NCBI GenBank assembly: GCA_965220305.1
Contig: OZ244817.1
Span: forward strand, 744,001-808,000
DNA: 64,000 nt
Reading direction: 5' to 3'
From: G965220305 sp965220305
GTDB taxonomy: Bacteria > Chloroflexota > Dehalococcoidia > Lucifugimonadales > UBA3495
The stretch's first letter is position 1. Every line of letters starts with the position of its first letter. The notes beneath the pieces are model-generated. The model was given only the letters and a program-made list of their open reading frames with translations, was not told the origin of the DNA and ran no database searches. A program made the position numbers and the translations under genes. Positions 55,694-64,000 of this stretch are shown here, piece by piece.

Positions 55694-55742
55694 TCGCCCT
55701 GCTAAAATCGGCGGTCCCGGTGACTCCGGGGGCTCCGTGCGC

Positions 55743-56256
55743 TCACCTCGTCCTGACCAGGGTGAGTATGGCGACTGCGGCTCGTTCGCTCCGGCTGGCT
55801 TGAAGAAAATCGGTGATGGCGGATTCGGCCTTGTTCAACCAGGTGGCCGCCGTCTGAGCGGTGAAAATCGCCCGGGGATTGTAGTCCGCGTTGTGGCGTT
55901 CGTTCTGGAGGTCGCGGAAGAGGTCGGCGAAGATTTGCACGTCGGTTGAGAGGCTGGCGCGGTTCTGTTGCAGTTGAGACCGGGCCTGGCCGTGGTTCAG
56001 CCCCCGGTAGATCCGAACCCAGGCGTCGGCGGTCAGTTGGTCCTGGGCGGGACCGATCAGCGCGTCGGCGTTGCTGGCGGTGAGGGCATGGAAGGCCGCG
56101 TAGTAGGCGGCGCTGATGGCTCGTCGTATCGCCGCCGGAGCGGGTTGGGTGGCTGGCGGCTGGGGAAGAAGGTTGGCCCGTCCGGCGACGATGAGTTCGG
56201 CCCAACTGATCGGCGCCGGGGGTTGAAAGGGGTGGCTGGGCAGCCCCGGTGGTCAT
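55743..56256 (-). CDS. HEPN-like protein, frameshift in a C4 run
   Basis: ATG 56256 overlaps the stop of the upstream gene (ATGA). One base removed at 56244-56247 joins MTTG to LPSHPFQPPAPISWAELI. The frame then runs to 55743 and includes IRRAISAAYYAAFHALTASN and LFRDLQNERHNADYNP. This RRAIS-x-AYYAAFHA plus RH-x-ADY pattern belongs to small HEPN proteins often paired with an antitoxin. About 170 residues. With the upstream 95-residue gene it forms a compact two-gene unit. Confidence 0.65.
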
Positions 56257-56540
56257 GCCGGGATCTCGCTTCGGTCCGCGTAGGCGATGGTCGGTCGGTC
56301 GAAGCCTCGTTCCGCGCACAGCGGGTCGATGTGCAGAGAGAATTTATTGAGCGTGCGCGCGTCGAGTTCGGGATGGCCGTCCTCGAAGATTACCGTAGTT
56401 CGGATGTAGCCGTCGCCGTCGGGACCGGGCAGGGATTCCGAGGTTACCTCTGCGATGACGAAAGCGTCGGACAGGTATCCGGCGAGCTCCATGTGGACCA
56501 GGTCGGAAATGTGGGCCAGGGCTGCATGATCGACGGTCAT
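56253..56540 (-). CDS. Small partner protein of the HEPN-like gene, 95 residues
   Basis: I choose ATG 56540 because GGAGGT sits 7 bases upstream. The protein (MTVDHAALAHISDLVHMELAG ...) is acidic, with a beta-rich middle containing GDGYIRTTVIFEDGHPELD. Overlap with the HEPN-like gene means coupled translation. It lacks the GSxARG motif of MNT antitoxins, so it would be a different kind of partner. No family is known to me. Confidence 0.6.
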   Translation of the reverse strand: MTVDHAALAHISDLVHMELAGYLSDAFVIAEVTSESLPGPDGDGYIRTTVIFEDGHPELDARTLNKFSLHIDPLCAERGFDRPTIAYADRSEIPA

Positions 56541-56898
56541 GGCGTTGACCTCCATTCGCTGATTTCGGCAGGTTGGGCGATTGTCAAAGCTCCGGGCGCC
56601 ACCGTCACCCGCCAGCGTATCAGTTTCGCATCCTTCTTCGGTCCTCGGCGGTGGGGGGCGCGAAAACCGCCGACCAAAAGGGCGACTAGGTTAGGGATGT
56701 CTGCCCCCATCCGAGACGCTCAGCGACTCTTCCCAGGCGCACAACCATTATACACCGGGTGCTTGGCGGGCCAGCGCCCTCTCCCGGACGAAGACAGAGA
56801 CCGCCCTGAAGGGCGGTCTCACCCTGCCGGCGAAGCGACAGGGGCGGTAGTCAAAGCCTACCTTTACCCGCAACTGCCGTCAACCGGGGTTTCAGCGT
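56541..56898. other. Spacer with a hairpin after the Replic_Relax gene
   Basis: It holds no gene. A perfect 10-bp hairpin lies at 56797-56820 (see next entry). The rest is unremarkable GC-rich sequence. Confidence 0.4.
56797..56820 (-). terminator. Probable terminator of the transfer operon
   Basis: GAGACCGCCC / GGGCGGTCTC is a perfect 10-bp stem with a 4-base loop. On the minus strand TGTCTTCGTC follows, a weak T-tract. It lies about 80 bases downstream of the last transfer-operon gene. Confidence 0.6.
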
Positions 56899-58536
56899 TC
56901 AGCGGGGCTGAAAGGCGTAGTCCGACTCATCGCCGCTGCGGGCAATCCAGGCCGGTCCCAACGGCCCCGCCTGCCTCACCAGCTCCCGGTGGGAGGCCAG
57001 GAGGGGAACTCGGACGCGGGCGCGTTCCATCTCGCGGGCCGCCACCGAAAGGAAGTGGGTCAGGGCGATGTCGTCGTCGAAGACCACCAGGACCAGGGGT
57101 TGATTGCCGTGGTCGTCGGTGGGCCTGGGGGTGGCGTAGTAGCGCAGGTAGGGGGCGACGCGGGCGGCCATGGTGGCCGGCCTCACGGCGCGGCGCTCCC
57201 ACTCCAGGAAGAAGGGCCAGGTGTCGCCGCCTCTACGGACGATGCCGAAGGCGTCGGGGTGGACCGAGCGCAACCCGCCCTGGTGCCGGAAGTAGCGCGA
57301 CGCCCGGCGGGGCGGGTCCAGTTGCACGATCTCCCGGGAGCGGGAACGGGCCTGCCTGGCCAGGGCGGCGACGAAGGCGTGGACGGCGGCGGTGTGCTCG
57401 GCGTTGCGGAGCAACTGGCGGGTCCTGGTTCCGGCGACGTTGCGCCAGTCCAGGGGAACGCCGGGGTCGAGAAGGGCGGCGCTCCACCGCTTGCGGGCGT
57501 CGCCCACCGAGGTCCGGTCCCGGCGGGCCAGCATGACCAGCCCCCTATCGGACAGGGCCAGGCGGCGCTGCACGTCAACGTCAACGTCAACCAGCAGGTC
57601 CAACTCTGCCAACCGCCGCGTCACCTGGGACAGGCGGGTCCGCTTCACTCCCAGCAACGCGCCAAGGTGCTGGGGCGACAGCCAGGGCCAGTCGGCCAGC
57701 AGGTCCACGGCCCGCTTCTCCACCGGCTTGAGCCGGGACGGCAACAGGCAGTCGGCGTCCTGGTCAAGAGTATCGGGCAGCGCGGCACGCTGGGGCGGCC
57801 TCCGCAGGGGCCAGGACCGGGGCGGCCCGGTGTGGGCCAACGCGGTTTGCAGGTCCAGGGGCGCGGGACCGGAGGGAGTGCGCCACACGGCGGCCCCGGC
57901 GCTGGCGGAAGCGGCGTCGCTCTCCAGGGCCAGGAACACCGGCAAGTGCAGGGCCGTTGCCAGCCGCCGGGCCTGCCGCAGCCGCACCTCGTCGGGCAGC
58001 AGCATCAGGACGGCGCTGGTGGGCGGCAACTGCCCCAGCCGCCACAGGCGCTTGGCGAAGGCGGTGCGGTCGGCGGTACTGCCCTGGCGCACCACGGCCA
58101 ATGTCTTGCCGTCGGGCAGGACCATCGCCGCGTCCAGGGGCATGGCCCGATACCAGCGAAAGACCAGGGGGTCAAATACCTGATTTATGGCCGATGCCAG
58201 GCGGTAGATGACGGCCACCGCGTCCAGCCGCTCCAGCAACCCCCGCCGCCATTGGCGGGACACGGGCAGCAGGTAAAGTGTTTCCTCCAGGGGCACGGCG
58301 TCCAGCCCCGCCAGTCGTTCCACCCCGGCGGCGGTGAGGGCGTGGCGGCGGGTTGGGGGAACCAGGGGTGAGGAGTGAGGGACGGCTTTCACCATCCCCT
58401 CACGCTCCAGTTTACCGACGGCCTGGTACACCGCCCCCCGGGACCAGCCGGTGAGGGCGGCCAGCTCCAGCCGGTCCAGGAAGGGCATATCGGCCAGGCA
58501 CCGCACGGCATCGGCTTCGCAACGGTTGAATCTCAC
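56899..58536 (-). CDS. Replic_Relax family protein, intact
   Basis: The 545-residue protein opens with a winged helix (LPFLDRLELAALTGWSRGAVYQAVGKLEREGM). The family core follows (LLERLDAVAVIYRLASAINQ, FRWYRAMPLDAAMVLPDGKTL), then a second winged helix (LLADWPWLSPQHLGALLGVKRTRLSQVTRRLAEL) and a C-terminal domain with HPDAFGIVRRGGDTWPFFLEWERR. That last block has the D-x(n)-E-x-E look of a nuclease fold. It overlaps the coupling-protein gene by four bases. In conjugative elements such genes stand where a relaxase or its accessory would be; no other relaxase is visible. Confidence 0.8.
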   Translation of the reverse strand: MRFNRCEADAVRCLADMPFLDRLELAALTGWSRGAVYQAVGKLEREGMVKAVPHSSPLVPPTRRHALTAAGVERLAGLDAVPLEETLYLLPVSRQWRRGLLERLDAVAVIYRLASAINQVFDPLVFRWYRAMPLDAAMVLPDGKTLAVVRQGSTADRTAFAKRLWRLGQLPPTSAVLMLLPDEVRLRQARRLATALHLPVFLALESDAASASAGAAVWRTPSGPAPLDLQTALAHTGPPRSWPLRRPPQRAALPDTLDQDADCLLPSRLKPVEKRAVDLLADWPWLSPQHLGALLGVKRTRLSQVTRRLAELDLLVDVDVDVQRRLALSDRGLVMLARRDRTSVGDARKRWSAALLDPGVPLDWRNVAGTRTRQLLRNAEHTAAVHAFVAALARQARSRSREIVQLDPPRRASRYFRHQGGLRSVHPDAFGIVRRGGDTWPFFLEWERRAVRPATMAARVAPYLRYYATPRPTDDHGNQPLVLVVFDDDIALTHFLSVAAREMERARVRVPLLASHRELVRQAGPLGPAWIARSGDESDYAFQPR

Positions 58537-61238
58537 GGTCCGTCCTCCCCTTCGGCGGCCTGCTGGCGCTCAAGCAGCAACCGGCGGTAGGGGCTGATGT
58601 TGCCGCTTTCGGCCTCGTCGTCAGGATCGGACTCCGATTCCTCCGCCTGCTCCGGCTGCGGCCCTCCGGTGGGCGGCTGGAAGTGCTTGCTGCGCTGCCC
58701 GTCCCGGCCCAGGTTCTGGCCGGCTTCGCCCTTGCCCTGGTCCGGCGGGGTCTGGCTCTGGCGGATGCGCTCCACCTCCCGGCGGAACTCGTGGACCCGC
58801 TGGCGGCCCCGCTCCTGCTGGGCGGCGATCTCGGTCGCCGGGGTGATGTAGGCCGAGGCGTCGGCCCGGATGCGGTGGGCCACGGCCAGGCTGCCCGGCT
58901 CGGGCTTCCTGACCATCATGGAGAAGGGGGGCATCCGCTCCGTCCCCACGGTGGCCCGCACGTAGCAGTGGTGAACGTCCAGGGATACGATGTCGTCCTC
59001 GGACACCTGGTCCTTGCCCAGCTCCCACACCAGCTGCCGGGCGTCGCTGCCCGCCACCTGGAACACGGCCAGGCAGCCCACGTTGGCCAGGATCGTGTCC
59101 CGCATGGTGCGGGACAGGTCATCCAGCTTGGCCAGGCTCTGGGTGGCCAGGATGAAACTTGCGCCGAACTTGCCCAGCTCCGACAGCATGGACTCATAGT
59201 CCACGCCGGGCATGGACTGCATCTCGTCCACGACGACCAGGGCGCCGCGCCGTTCCTCGGGCGGCAGGGCGCCCTGCTCCCGGATCACCGCGTCCACCAG
59301 GTTGAGGAGCGATGCCCCCACCAGGGCGGCCACGTCCCTTCCGACCACGCCCTGAGCGGTGGACACCAGCAGCACGCCGCCCTCCCTTATCGTCTCCCGC
59401 AGGTCGATGGTGGAGCGGGGCTGGCCGATGATGGCCCGGGCCGTCTCCGAGGAGGCGTAGTAGGAGAGGCGGGTCTGCACCGGGGCCAGGGCGTCGCCCT
59501 GGTAGTCCCGGCTCCAGCGGGCAAAGTCCCGGCCCCACCAGTCCAGGATGTAGTGGTCGGAGACCCGGGTCAGGACGCCGGTGCGGTAGTTGTCGTCGCC
59601 CAGCAGGGACAGGCCGTCCAGGAGGGTGAACTGCTCGTCGTCGGCAGTGGCCGGATGGCGGTTGGCCTCGTGGAGGCTCTTGACGGTGTGTTCCAGGATG
59701 GACTGCATCCGGGAACCCCACTGCTCCCACAGGCCGTGGGCCACCCGCACCACCGAGTCGGCGGTGCGGTCCCTATCGGCGAAGACGCGGGCGTCCAGCA
59801 GGTTGATGCCCGGCGCCCCCCGGGGGTCGGCCAGGTCGATGAGCTTCACCTGGTCGGCGATGGACTCCGGCACCTGCTCCAAGAGTCCGGCCACCAGGTC
59901 GGCGTGGGGGTCGATGACCACGATGGCGTCACCGTCACGACCCGCCGCCTTCTCCTTCAGCTTGTGGCTGACGACGTGGTGCATCAGGGTGGACTTGCCC
60001 ATGCGGGTGCGGGCCACGTAGAGGTGGTGGCGGTGCAGCAGGTCTTCGGGAAATCGTATCTCCCGGGACCGGCCCGCCGTGGTGTCGCCCACCAGGGCGC
60101 CGCCCTTCACTCCCTTGGCCGAGGGCAGCAGCGCCCTTGAACCGGAGCGTTCCAGCAGGGGCGTCTCGTCCCGGGCGCCGGGCGGGTGCCACAGGGCCGC
60201 CGCCTCGCGCACGCCCAGGACGCTGCGCTTGCCGAACATCCCTGGCCCGGCGGGGTGGAGGTTCATCACGGGAACGATGGGACGCACTTTGCTCGCCCTG
60301 AACCTGGCCCCGGCGGGATGGTCGTAGTGGCGGTAGGCGGCAGCCACCGGCTCCAGCACCTCCTTCGCCCGCCGGAGCCCGTCCTTCGGGTCGCTGGCCT
60401 CGGGCAGCACGGCGATGATTTCAAGCTCGCCGTCGAAGGCGATGCGGCCCACCTTCTCCTTGATGATCAGGGGGTCGTAGACCCGGTTGCGGCCCTGCTT
60501 CCAGCGCCACCAGCCCCAGCCGGCCATCGCCAGGCCCAGGGCGGTGCCGATGCCCAGGAGCGCCGCCTTGAGGATTTCCCCCTGCTGCACCCACAGGTAG
60601 CCCCGCAGCGCGACCAGCGCCGCCACGCCCAGGACGGCCATGGTCACGCCGTCCACCTGGAGGGGCCGGGTCTGGTAGGTGTAGGAGGGGTCGGGGCGCT
60701 GGTAGCCGGGGTTTTTGAAGGCCCTCTGCTGGTGGGCCTGGGACCAGTCGGGGCCGAGAGAGCGCAGCAGCAGCCGGGCCAGCACCCGCTCGCCGTCCTT
60801 CAGGTTGGACAGGGCGCCGATGATGGCGATGAGGGGGTCGGAACCGGGGTCCAGCAGGTCGTCGTCCCGGAAGGTGCGCAGCGGCACGTACTCCGGGCCG
60901 GAGGCGCGCAATGTCATGCCCCACGCCTGTTCGCCCCGGTGGACGAAGATGGGGTCCTCGTCCACCGGCACCTCCTGGATGCGGGCCTGGGGGTAGTGGG
61001 CGGCCAGCTGGCCCCGGACCACCTCCCGGTCCAGGCAGCGGGCCAGCAGGGTCACGCCGTCGGCGGCGCCGGCCAGTTCCAGGGAGAAGGGTTCGGGGAC
61101 GGCGACGGACTGGAGCAGGTTTTCGACGCCCAGCATGGTGCGCTCGCCGGTGCGGGGCGGCGTCACCGCCAGCAGCACCGGGGCGCTGGGCTGGCGGTTG
61201 CCCAGGAGGATTTTCCTGGGGTTCAGTTGCAAATTCAT
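58533..61238 (-). CDS. Conjugative coupling-type ATPase (VirD4/TraG-like, DUF87 type)
   Basis: The 901-residue protein has an N-terminal part of about 190 residues, two close membrane helices (about 205-245: VTMAVLGVAALVALRGYLWV and AALLGIGTALGLAMAGWGWW), then the motor domain. Walker A is YVARTRMGKSTLMHH near 412 with the first Gly replaced by Ala, and Walker B is GALVVVDEMQSMPG near 666. It ends in a charged, disordered tail. Such membrane ATPases bring the transferred DNA to the type IV channel. The overlap with the Replic_Relax gene supports one DNA-processing unit. Confidence 0.85.
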   Translation of the reverse strand: MNLQLNPRKILLGNRQPSAPVLLAVTPPRTGERTMLGVENLLQSVAVPEPFSLELAGAADGVTLLARCLDREVVRGQLAAHYPQARIQEVPVDEDPIFVHRGEQAWGMTLRASGPEYVPLRTFRDDDLLDPGSDPLIAIIGALSNLKDGERVLARLLLRSLGPDWSQAHQQRAFKNPGYQRPDPSYTYQTRPLQVDGVTMAVLGVAALVALRGYLWVQQGEILKAALLGIGTALGLAMAGWGWWRWKQGRNRVYDPLIIKEKVGRIAFDGELEIIAVLPEASDPKDGLRRAKEVLEPVAAAYRHYDHPAGARFRASKVRPIVPVMNLHPAGPGMFGKRSVLGVREAAALWHPPGARDETPLLERSGSRALLPSAKGVKGGALVGDTTAGRSREIRFPEDLLHRHHLYVARTRMGKSTLMHHVVSHKLKEKAAGRDGDAIVVIDPHADLVAGLLEQVPESIADQVKLIDLADPRGAPGINLLDARVFADRDRTADSVVRVAHGLWEQWGSRMQSILEHTVKSLHEANRHPATADDEQFTLLDGLSLLGDDNYRTGVLTRVSDHYILDWWGRDFARWSRDYQGDALAPVQTRLSYYASSETARAIIGQPRSTIDLRETIREGGVLLVSTAQGVVGRDVAALVGASLLNLVDAVIREQGALPPEERRGALVVVDEMQSMPGVDYESMLSELGKFGASFILATQSLAKLDDLSRTMRDTILANVGCLAVFQVAGSDARQLVWELGKDQVSEDDIVSLDVHHCYVRATVGTERMPPFSMMVRKPEPGSLAVAHRIRADASAYITPATEIAAQQERGRQRVHEFRREVERIRQSQTPPDQGKGEAGQNLGRDGQRSKHFQPPTGGPQPEQAEESESDPDDEAESGNISPYRRLLLERQQAAEGEDGP

Positions 61239-61295
61239 ATCTTCCTTCCTTTCGTTGCTTATGAGATTGGCTGTTGGTATCGGTTTTGCCCGCCC

Positions 61296-63530
61296 CTAAT
61301 GGCGCGGGCCGGGCCGCCACTCGATGACCTCGGTCTCCTCGGGGGTGGCCTCGATGCGGACGGGAAAGCGGTTGCCCCTCGCCAGCAATAGGCCATCTCC
61401 GCGCGGGCAGGACAAAAGCCAGCGTTGCAGTTCCACCGGCAGGTCGAAGGCTTCGCCCACGGTGCTTATCGCCGCCGCGTCCTGCTGGAGCAGCAGCTTG
61501 AAGGCGGCGTTCTGCAAGAGCGCCCGGCCGCTGTGTCCGGTGATGGCCCGCGACGAGTCCTCGGAGAGCAGGTCCTGCACGTCCTGGGTGATGAACTGCA
61601 ACCCCAGCCGGTGCTTGCGGGCCCGTTTCGCCACGCTGACCATGAAGGCCGCTCCCTCCGGGTGCTGCATGATGCTCCACACCTCGTCCACCACCAGCAG
61701 CCGAGGCCGGGGGTCCTGGGCAGCGGCGGCCCACACCGTCTCGGTGCAGACCATCGCCGCCGCCGGTCTCAGTTCAGGTTCCAAGAGATGCAGGTCGAAC
61801 ACCGTGACCAGGGCTTCGTGGGCCAGCAGGTCGTCGCCCTCATCGGAGAGCAGGTCCCGCAGGCTGCCGGTGGCGAAGGGGCGCAGCAGGTGGGCGATCT
61901 CCGGGGACTCCTGTTGCAGGTAGGCGTAGAAGTCGCGGAATCCGGTGCGCTCCCGTCTTTCGGAGTAGTAGCCGGCCAGGGCGTGGTCCAGGGAGGACCG
62001 CCGCTCGGCGGACAACCTTTCTCCCACCATCACCTCGATCAGCCGCCGCAGGCTGCCGATGCGCTGGAGCAGCTCTTCCGAGTCGCCCCGGTCAATGACA
62101 AAGGGGTTCATGCCCTGGCCGGGCACGCCCGGCGAAAGCACCCGTCCGCCGGCGGCACGGGCCATGTCGGTGTACTCGCCCTCCGGGTCGATGATGTAGG
62201 CCCGCACGCCCCGGCACAGCCCCCGCAGCACGCCCAGCTTGGTGGCGAAACTCTTGCCGCTGCCCGACCTTGCCAGGACGGCGGTGTTCGCGTTCAGGTG
62301 GGTGCCGTCGAAGGGGTCGTAGACGATGGGGGCGCAGGCCCTGAGATCAATGCCGTAGAGGGTGCCGCTGCGAGTGTCCAGGTCCGGCGGGGAAAAGGGG
62401 AACAATCTCGCCAGTGACGAGGTGTCGAGAGTTCGCCACACGGCCACGGCGTTCAGGCCCAGGGGCAGGGTAGAAAGCAGCCCCTCCCGTTGGCGGAAGG
62501 GCAGGTGGTCCAGCTTGCCCAACGTGGCGGCGAAGTGGGCCCGGGCCTTCTGGGTCAGGCCCTTCAGGGTGTCCTGGTCGTCGGCGTGGAGCGTCACCGA
62601 CAGGGAGGCGTGGAACAGCCTCTCCCTGCCCCGCTGCACCTCGTCCCTGAGCCGCGACACGTCCTCCAGGGCGATCTCCGCCTCGGGCGACATGGAGCGG
62701 CCCCGCTTGAAGGAAAGGCTCTGCGCCGACTCGAATCGGACCTTCTGCCACTCCAGGGTGCGGGCGGCCTGCTCCGTGGGGATGGCGCCCAGGTGTATCG
62801 ACAGGTCCATGGGGGCGCCGGCGGCCATCAGCCCCTGGAGGAAGCCCGGCGCCAGGGAACGGGGCCACTTGCCCAGGTGCAATGAGCGCACCAGGCGGCT
62901 TCCGACGCGGATGTCCCGGCGGTTGACCTCGACTTCAAGCTCTTCGTCCTCGTCGCGCTCGTTGGGCGAGCCGCCCAGGGCGCAGGCCAGGAGCAGCAGC
63001 TTGAGCGAGTTGCCGGAGAGGGGGAACACGCTGAGACCGGCCCGCACCAGCAGCGCCCGCAGCTCGTCGGCGCGGTCGTGCTCGCACACGGCGTAGAAGC
63101 GACGGTCCAGGATGCCCTCCCGGTTTTCCAGGGTGGTCAGCAGCCGGCCCAGGCTGTCGGCGGCGTCCTTCGTCTGCTGGGGCAGGTCTTCCGGCTGGGC
63201 CGCCATCAGGTTGTTGCGGAGAGTTGAGAGCACCGGCGGGTGCTGGCGCACCAGCAGTTGTACCGGGAAGTCCACCGCGTTGAGGGAACCGGCGAAGGCC
63301 CCCAGCTTGGGTTCGTCCAGCTCCAGCCCCATCGCCTCCATCACGGCCAGCTTCACCCCGTCCAGGCGCACCGGGCCGTCGTCCTCCAGGTGGGACAGCA
63401 TGAAGAACCGGGGCAGCGGGGGCGGCGGCTTGACCTCCACCCCCTCGGCGTTCTCCGGTTGGCCGGCCGCTTCGCCATTTCTGACGCGGGCCGCCAGCTT
63501 CTTCGGGTTGGGTAACGTCAGTTTCACCAT
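61296..63530 (-). CDS. VirB4-like type IV secretion ATPase
   Basis: The 744-residue protein has a long N-terminal domain, then HLNANTAVLARSGSGKSFAT (Walker A near 420), YIIDPEGEY, and RLLVVDEVWSIMQHPEG (Walker B near 610), followed by FITQDVQDLL and NAAFKLLLQQD, the usual VirB4/TraC C-terminal motifs. It powers pilus and channel assembly at the inner membrane. It lies 57 bases upstream of the coupling ATPase gene and 19 bases downstream of the pilin gene, in one operon. Confidence 0.92.
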   Translation of the reverse strand: MVKLTLPNPKKLAARVRNGEAAGQPENAEGVEVKPPPPLPRFFMLSHLEDDGPVRLDGVKLAVMEAMGLELDEPKLGAFAGSLNAVDFPVQLLVRQHPPVLSTLRNNLMAAQPEDLPQQTKDAADSLGRLLTTLENREGILDRRFYAVCEHDRADELRALLVRAGLSVFPLSGNSLKLLLLACALGGSPNERDEDEELEVEVNRRDIRVGSRLVRSLHLGKWPRSLAPGFLQGLMAAGAPMDLSIHLGAIPTEQAARTLEWQKVRFESAQSLSFKRGRSMSPEAEIALEDVSRLRDEVQRGRERLFHASLSVTLHADDQDTLKGLTQKARAHFAATLGKLDHLPFRQREGLLSTLPLGLNAVAVWRTLDTSSLARLFPFSPPDLDTRSGTLYGIDLRACAPIVYDPFDGTHLNANTAVLARSGSGKSFATKLGVLRGLCRGVRAYIIDPEGEYTDMARAAGGRVLSPGVPGQGMNPFVIDRGDSEELLQRIGSLRRLIEVMVGERLSAERRSSLDHALAGYYSERRERTGFRDFYAYLQQESPEIAHLLRPFATGSLRDLLSDEGDDLLAHEALVTVFDLHLLEPELRPAAAMVCTETVWAAAAQDPRPRLLVVDEVWSIMQHPEGAAFMVSVAKRARKHRLGLQFITQDVQDLLSEDSSRAITGHSGRALLQNAAFKLLLQQDAAAISTVGEAFDLPVELQRWLLSCPRGDGLLLARGNRFPVRIEATPEETEVIEWRPGPRH

Positions 63531-63549
63531 TCACGACTCCTTTGCGTTG

Positions 63550-63879
63550 CTAGATTTCGGGCAGGACCTCGATGATCCTGCCGATGATGCCGGCGGCGAT
63601 GCCCTTGGCCAGCAGCACCACCACCAGGCCGACCACCGCCATGAGCACGGCGTTGCGGGCCTTACCCCGGTTTTCTCCCTCGGCTCCCTCGGCCATCAGC
63701 AGGAACCCGGCCCAAACGATGGCGAAGAAGCACAGGCCCGCCCCCAGGTAGGCCATGCCGGTGAGCACCGCGTCGAAGGCGGCGGTCAGGTTGTCCATCT
63801 CGTCCTGCCTCGGCGCGGCGGCGACGGTCGCCACCGCCGCAACCGAGGACAGCAGGACGGCGGTCAGTCGCCCGGCCAT
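63550..63879 (-). CDS. VirB2/TrbC-like pilin subunit
   Basis: I choose ATG 63879 (GGAG six bases upstream) over GTG 63891. The 109-residue protein has a signal-like start (RLTAVLLSSVAAVATVAAAP) and two long hydrophobic helices (LGAGLCFFAIVWAGFLLM and AVLMAVVGLVVVLLAKGIAAGI) split by a short charged loop. This is the shape of VirB2 pilins in systems outside Proteobacteria. Position just before virB4 supports it. Confidence 0.8.
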   Translation of the reverse strand: MAGRLTAVLLSSVAAVATVAAAPRQDEMDNLTAAFDAVLTGMAYLGAGLCFFAIVWAGFLLMAEGAEGENRGKARNAVLMAVVGLVVVLLAKGIAAGIIGRIIEVLPEI

Positions 63880-64000
63880 AGCCAGCTCCACCAGTTGGAA
63901 CCGCCCACCGGCGTCTGCTCCGCCCGGGGCGGCGGGGGTGGGGGCGGGGGCACGTGGAGGGCCTGGTAGGGGGCGTCGGCGCCCAGGCCCAGGCCCGGCG
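63864..64000 (-). CDS. C-terminal end of a proline-rich transfer-operon protein (partial)
   Basis: A minus-strand frame enters from the right edge and ends at TGA 63864-63866, overlapping the pilin start by 16 bases. It reads GADAPYQALHV, eight prolines in a row, then EQTPVGGSNWWSWLWPGD. The coupled overlap marks it as a real upstream gene of the transfer operon. The function cannot be told from 45 residues. Confidence 0.6.
   Translation of the reverse strand, partial: PGLGLGADAPYQALHVPPPPPPPPRAEQTPVGGSNWWSWLWPGD

Noticed and set aside
1..64000. CRISPR arrays, tRNA and rRNA genes
   Set aside because: I found no regularly spaced repeats with unique spacers, no cloverleaf-like segments and no rRNA-like conserved stretches.

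Overview
The window is a GC-rich bacterial sequence with lower-GC islands. It is dominated by mobile and accessory DNA. There are no rRNA or tRNA genes and no housekeeping operon, so taxonomy rests on weak evidence. The very large lipoproteins built from RCC1-like, ankyrin and leucine-rich repeats, the many Replic_Relax and ArdC genes and the general style suggest an uncultured, possibly host- or sponge-associated bacterium, perhaps Chloroflexota. That is inference only. Many genes are split by single-base indels at homopolymers (at least 13 independent sites). The likeliest explanations are long-read consensus error or real decay of accessory genes.

Layout. (1) 1-8.5 kb: a plasmid/ICE-type accessory module on the plus strand, with an ATP-grasp-like gene broken by a 184-bp MITE, a helicase remnant, an ArdC antirestriction protein, several unknown genes, an AT-rich repeat region and a duplicated intergenic leader. 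(2) 8.55-11.6 kb: two identical inverted IS701-family copies forming a composite transposon. (3) 11.6-24.8 kb: a lower-GC defence island with a CBASS-like CD-NTase plus SLOG effector, a GHKL-ATPase/DUF3883-type nuclease protein, a three-gene minus-strand HEPN/AAA-TPR/AAA module, and an Abi/UG-class reverse transcriptase. A 35-bp direct repeat occurs after the nuclease gene, between the HEPN module and the RT, and after the RT, so the modules look like cassettes. (4) 24.8-27 kb: a third IS701 copy, a small IS5-like MITE and gene remnants. (5) 27-35.3 kb: two giant repeat lipoproteins. (6) 35.3-41 kb: two further IS elements around a NarL-type two-component system. (7) 41-48.4 kb: a frameshifted Replic_Relax gene, small regulators, a HicB-like protein, and an R-M locus pairing a Dam-class adenine methylase with a NotI-fold nuclease, followed by an unknown protein and a membrane protein. 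(8) 48.7-52.3 kb: two converging large serine recombinases, each preceded by a ribbon-helix-helix gene. (9) 52.4-64 kb: conjugative-element control and transfer genes: ImmA/IrrE protease plus Xre repressor, a tandem array of paralogous HTH proteins, a HEPN-type gene pair, Replic_Relax, a coupling-type ATPase, a VirB4-type ATPase and a VirB2-like pilin.

How it fits together: the right third looks like the control, integration and transfer part of an integrative conjugative element. The left end supplies antirestriction functions, and the middle carries anti-phage cargo. Transposons and related MITEs sit at the joints between these blocks. The best candidates for new biology are the HEPN/AAA-TPR/AAA operon, the repeat-bounded cassette arrangement, the CD-NTase/SLOG pair, and the NotI-fold nuclease paired with an adenine methylase.
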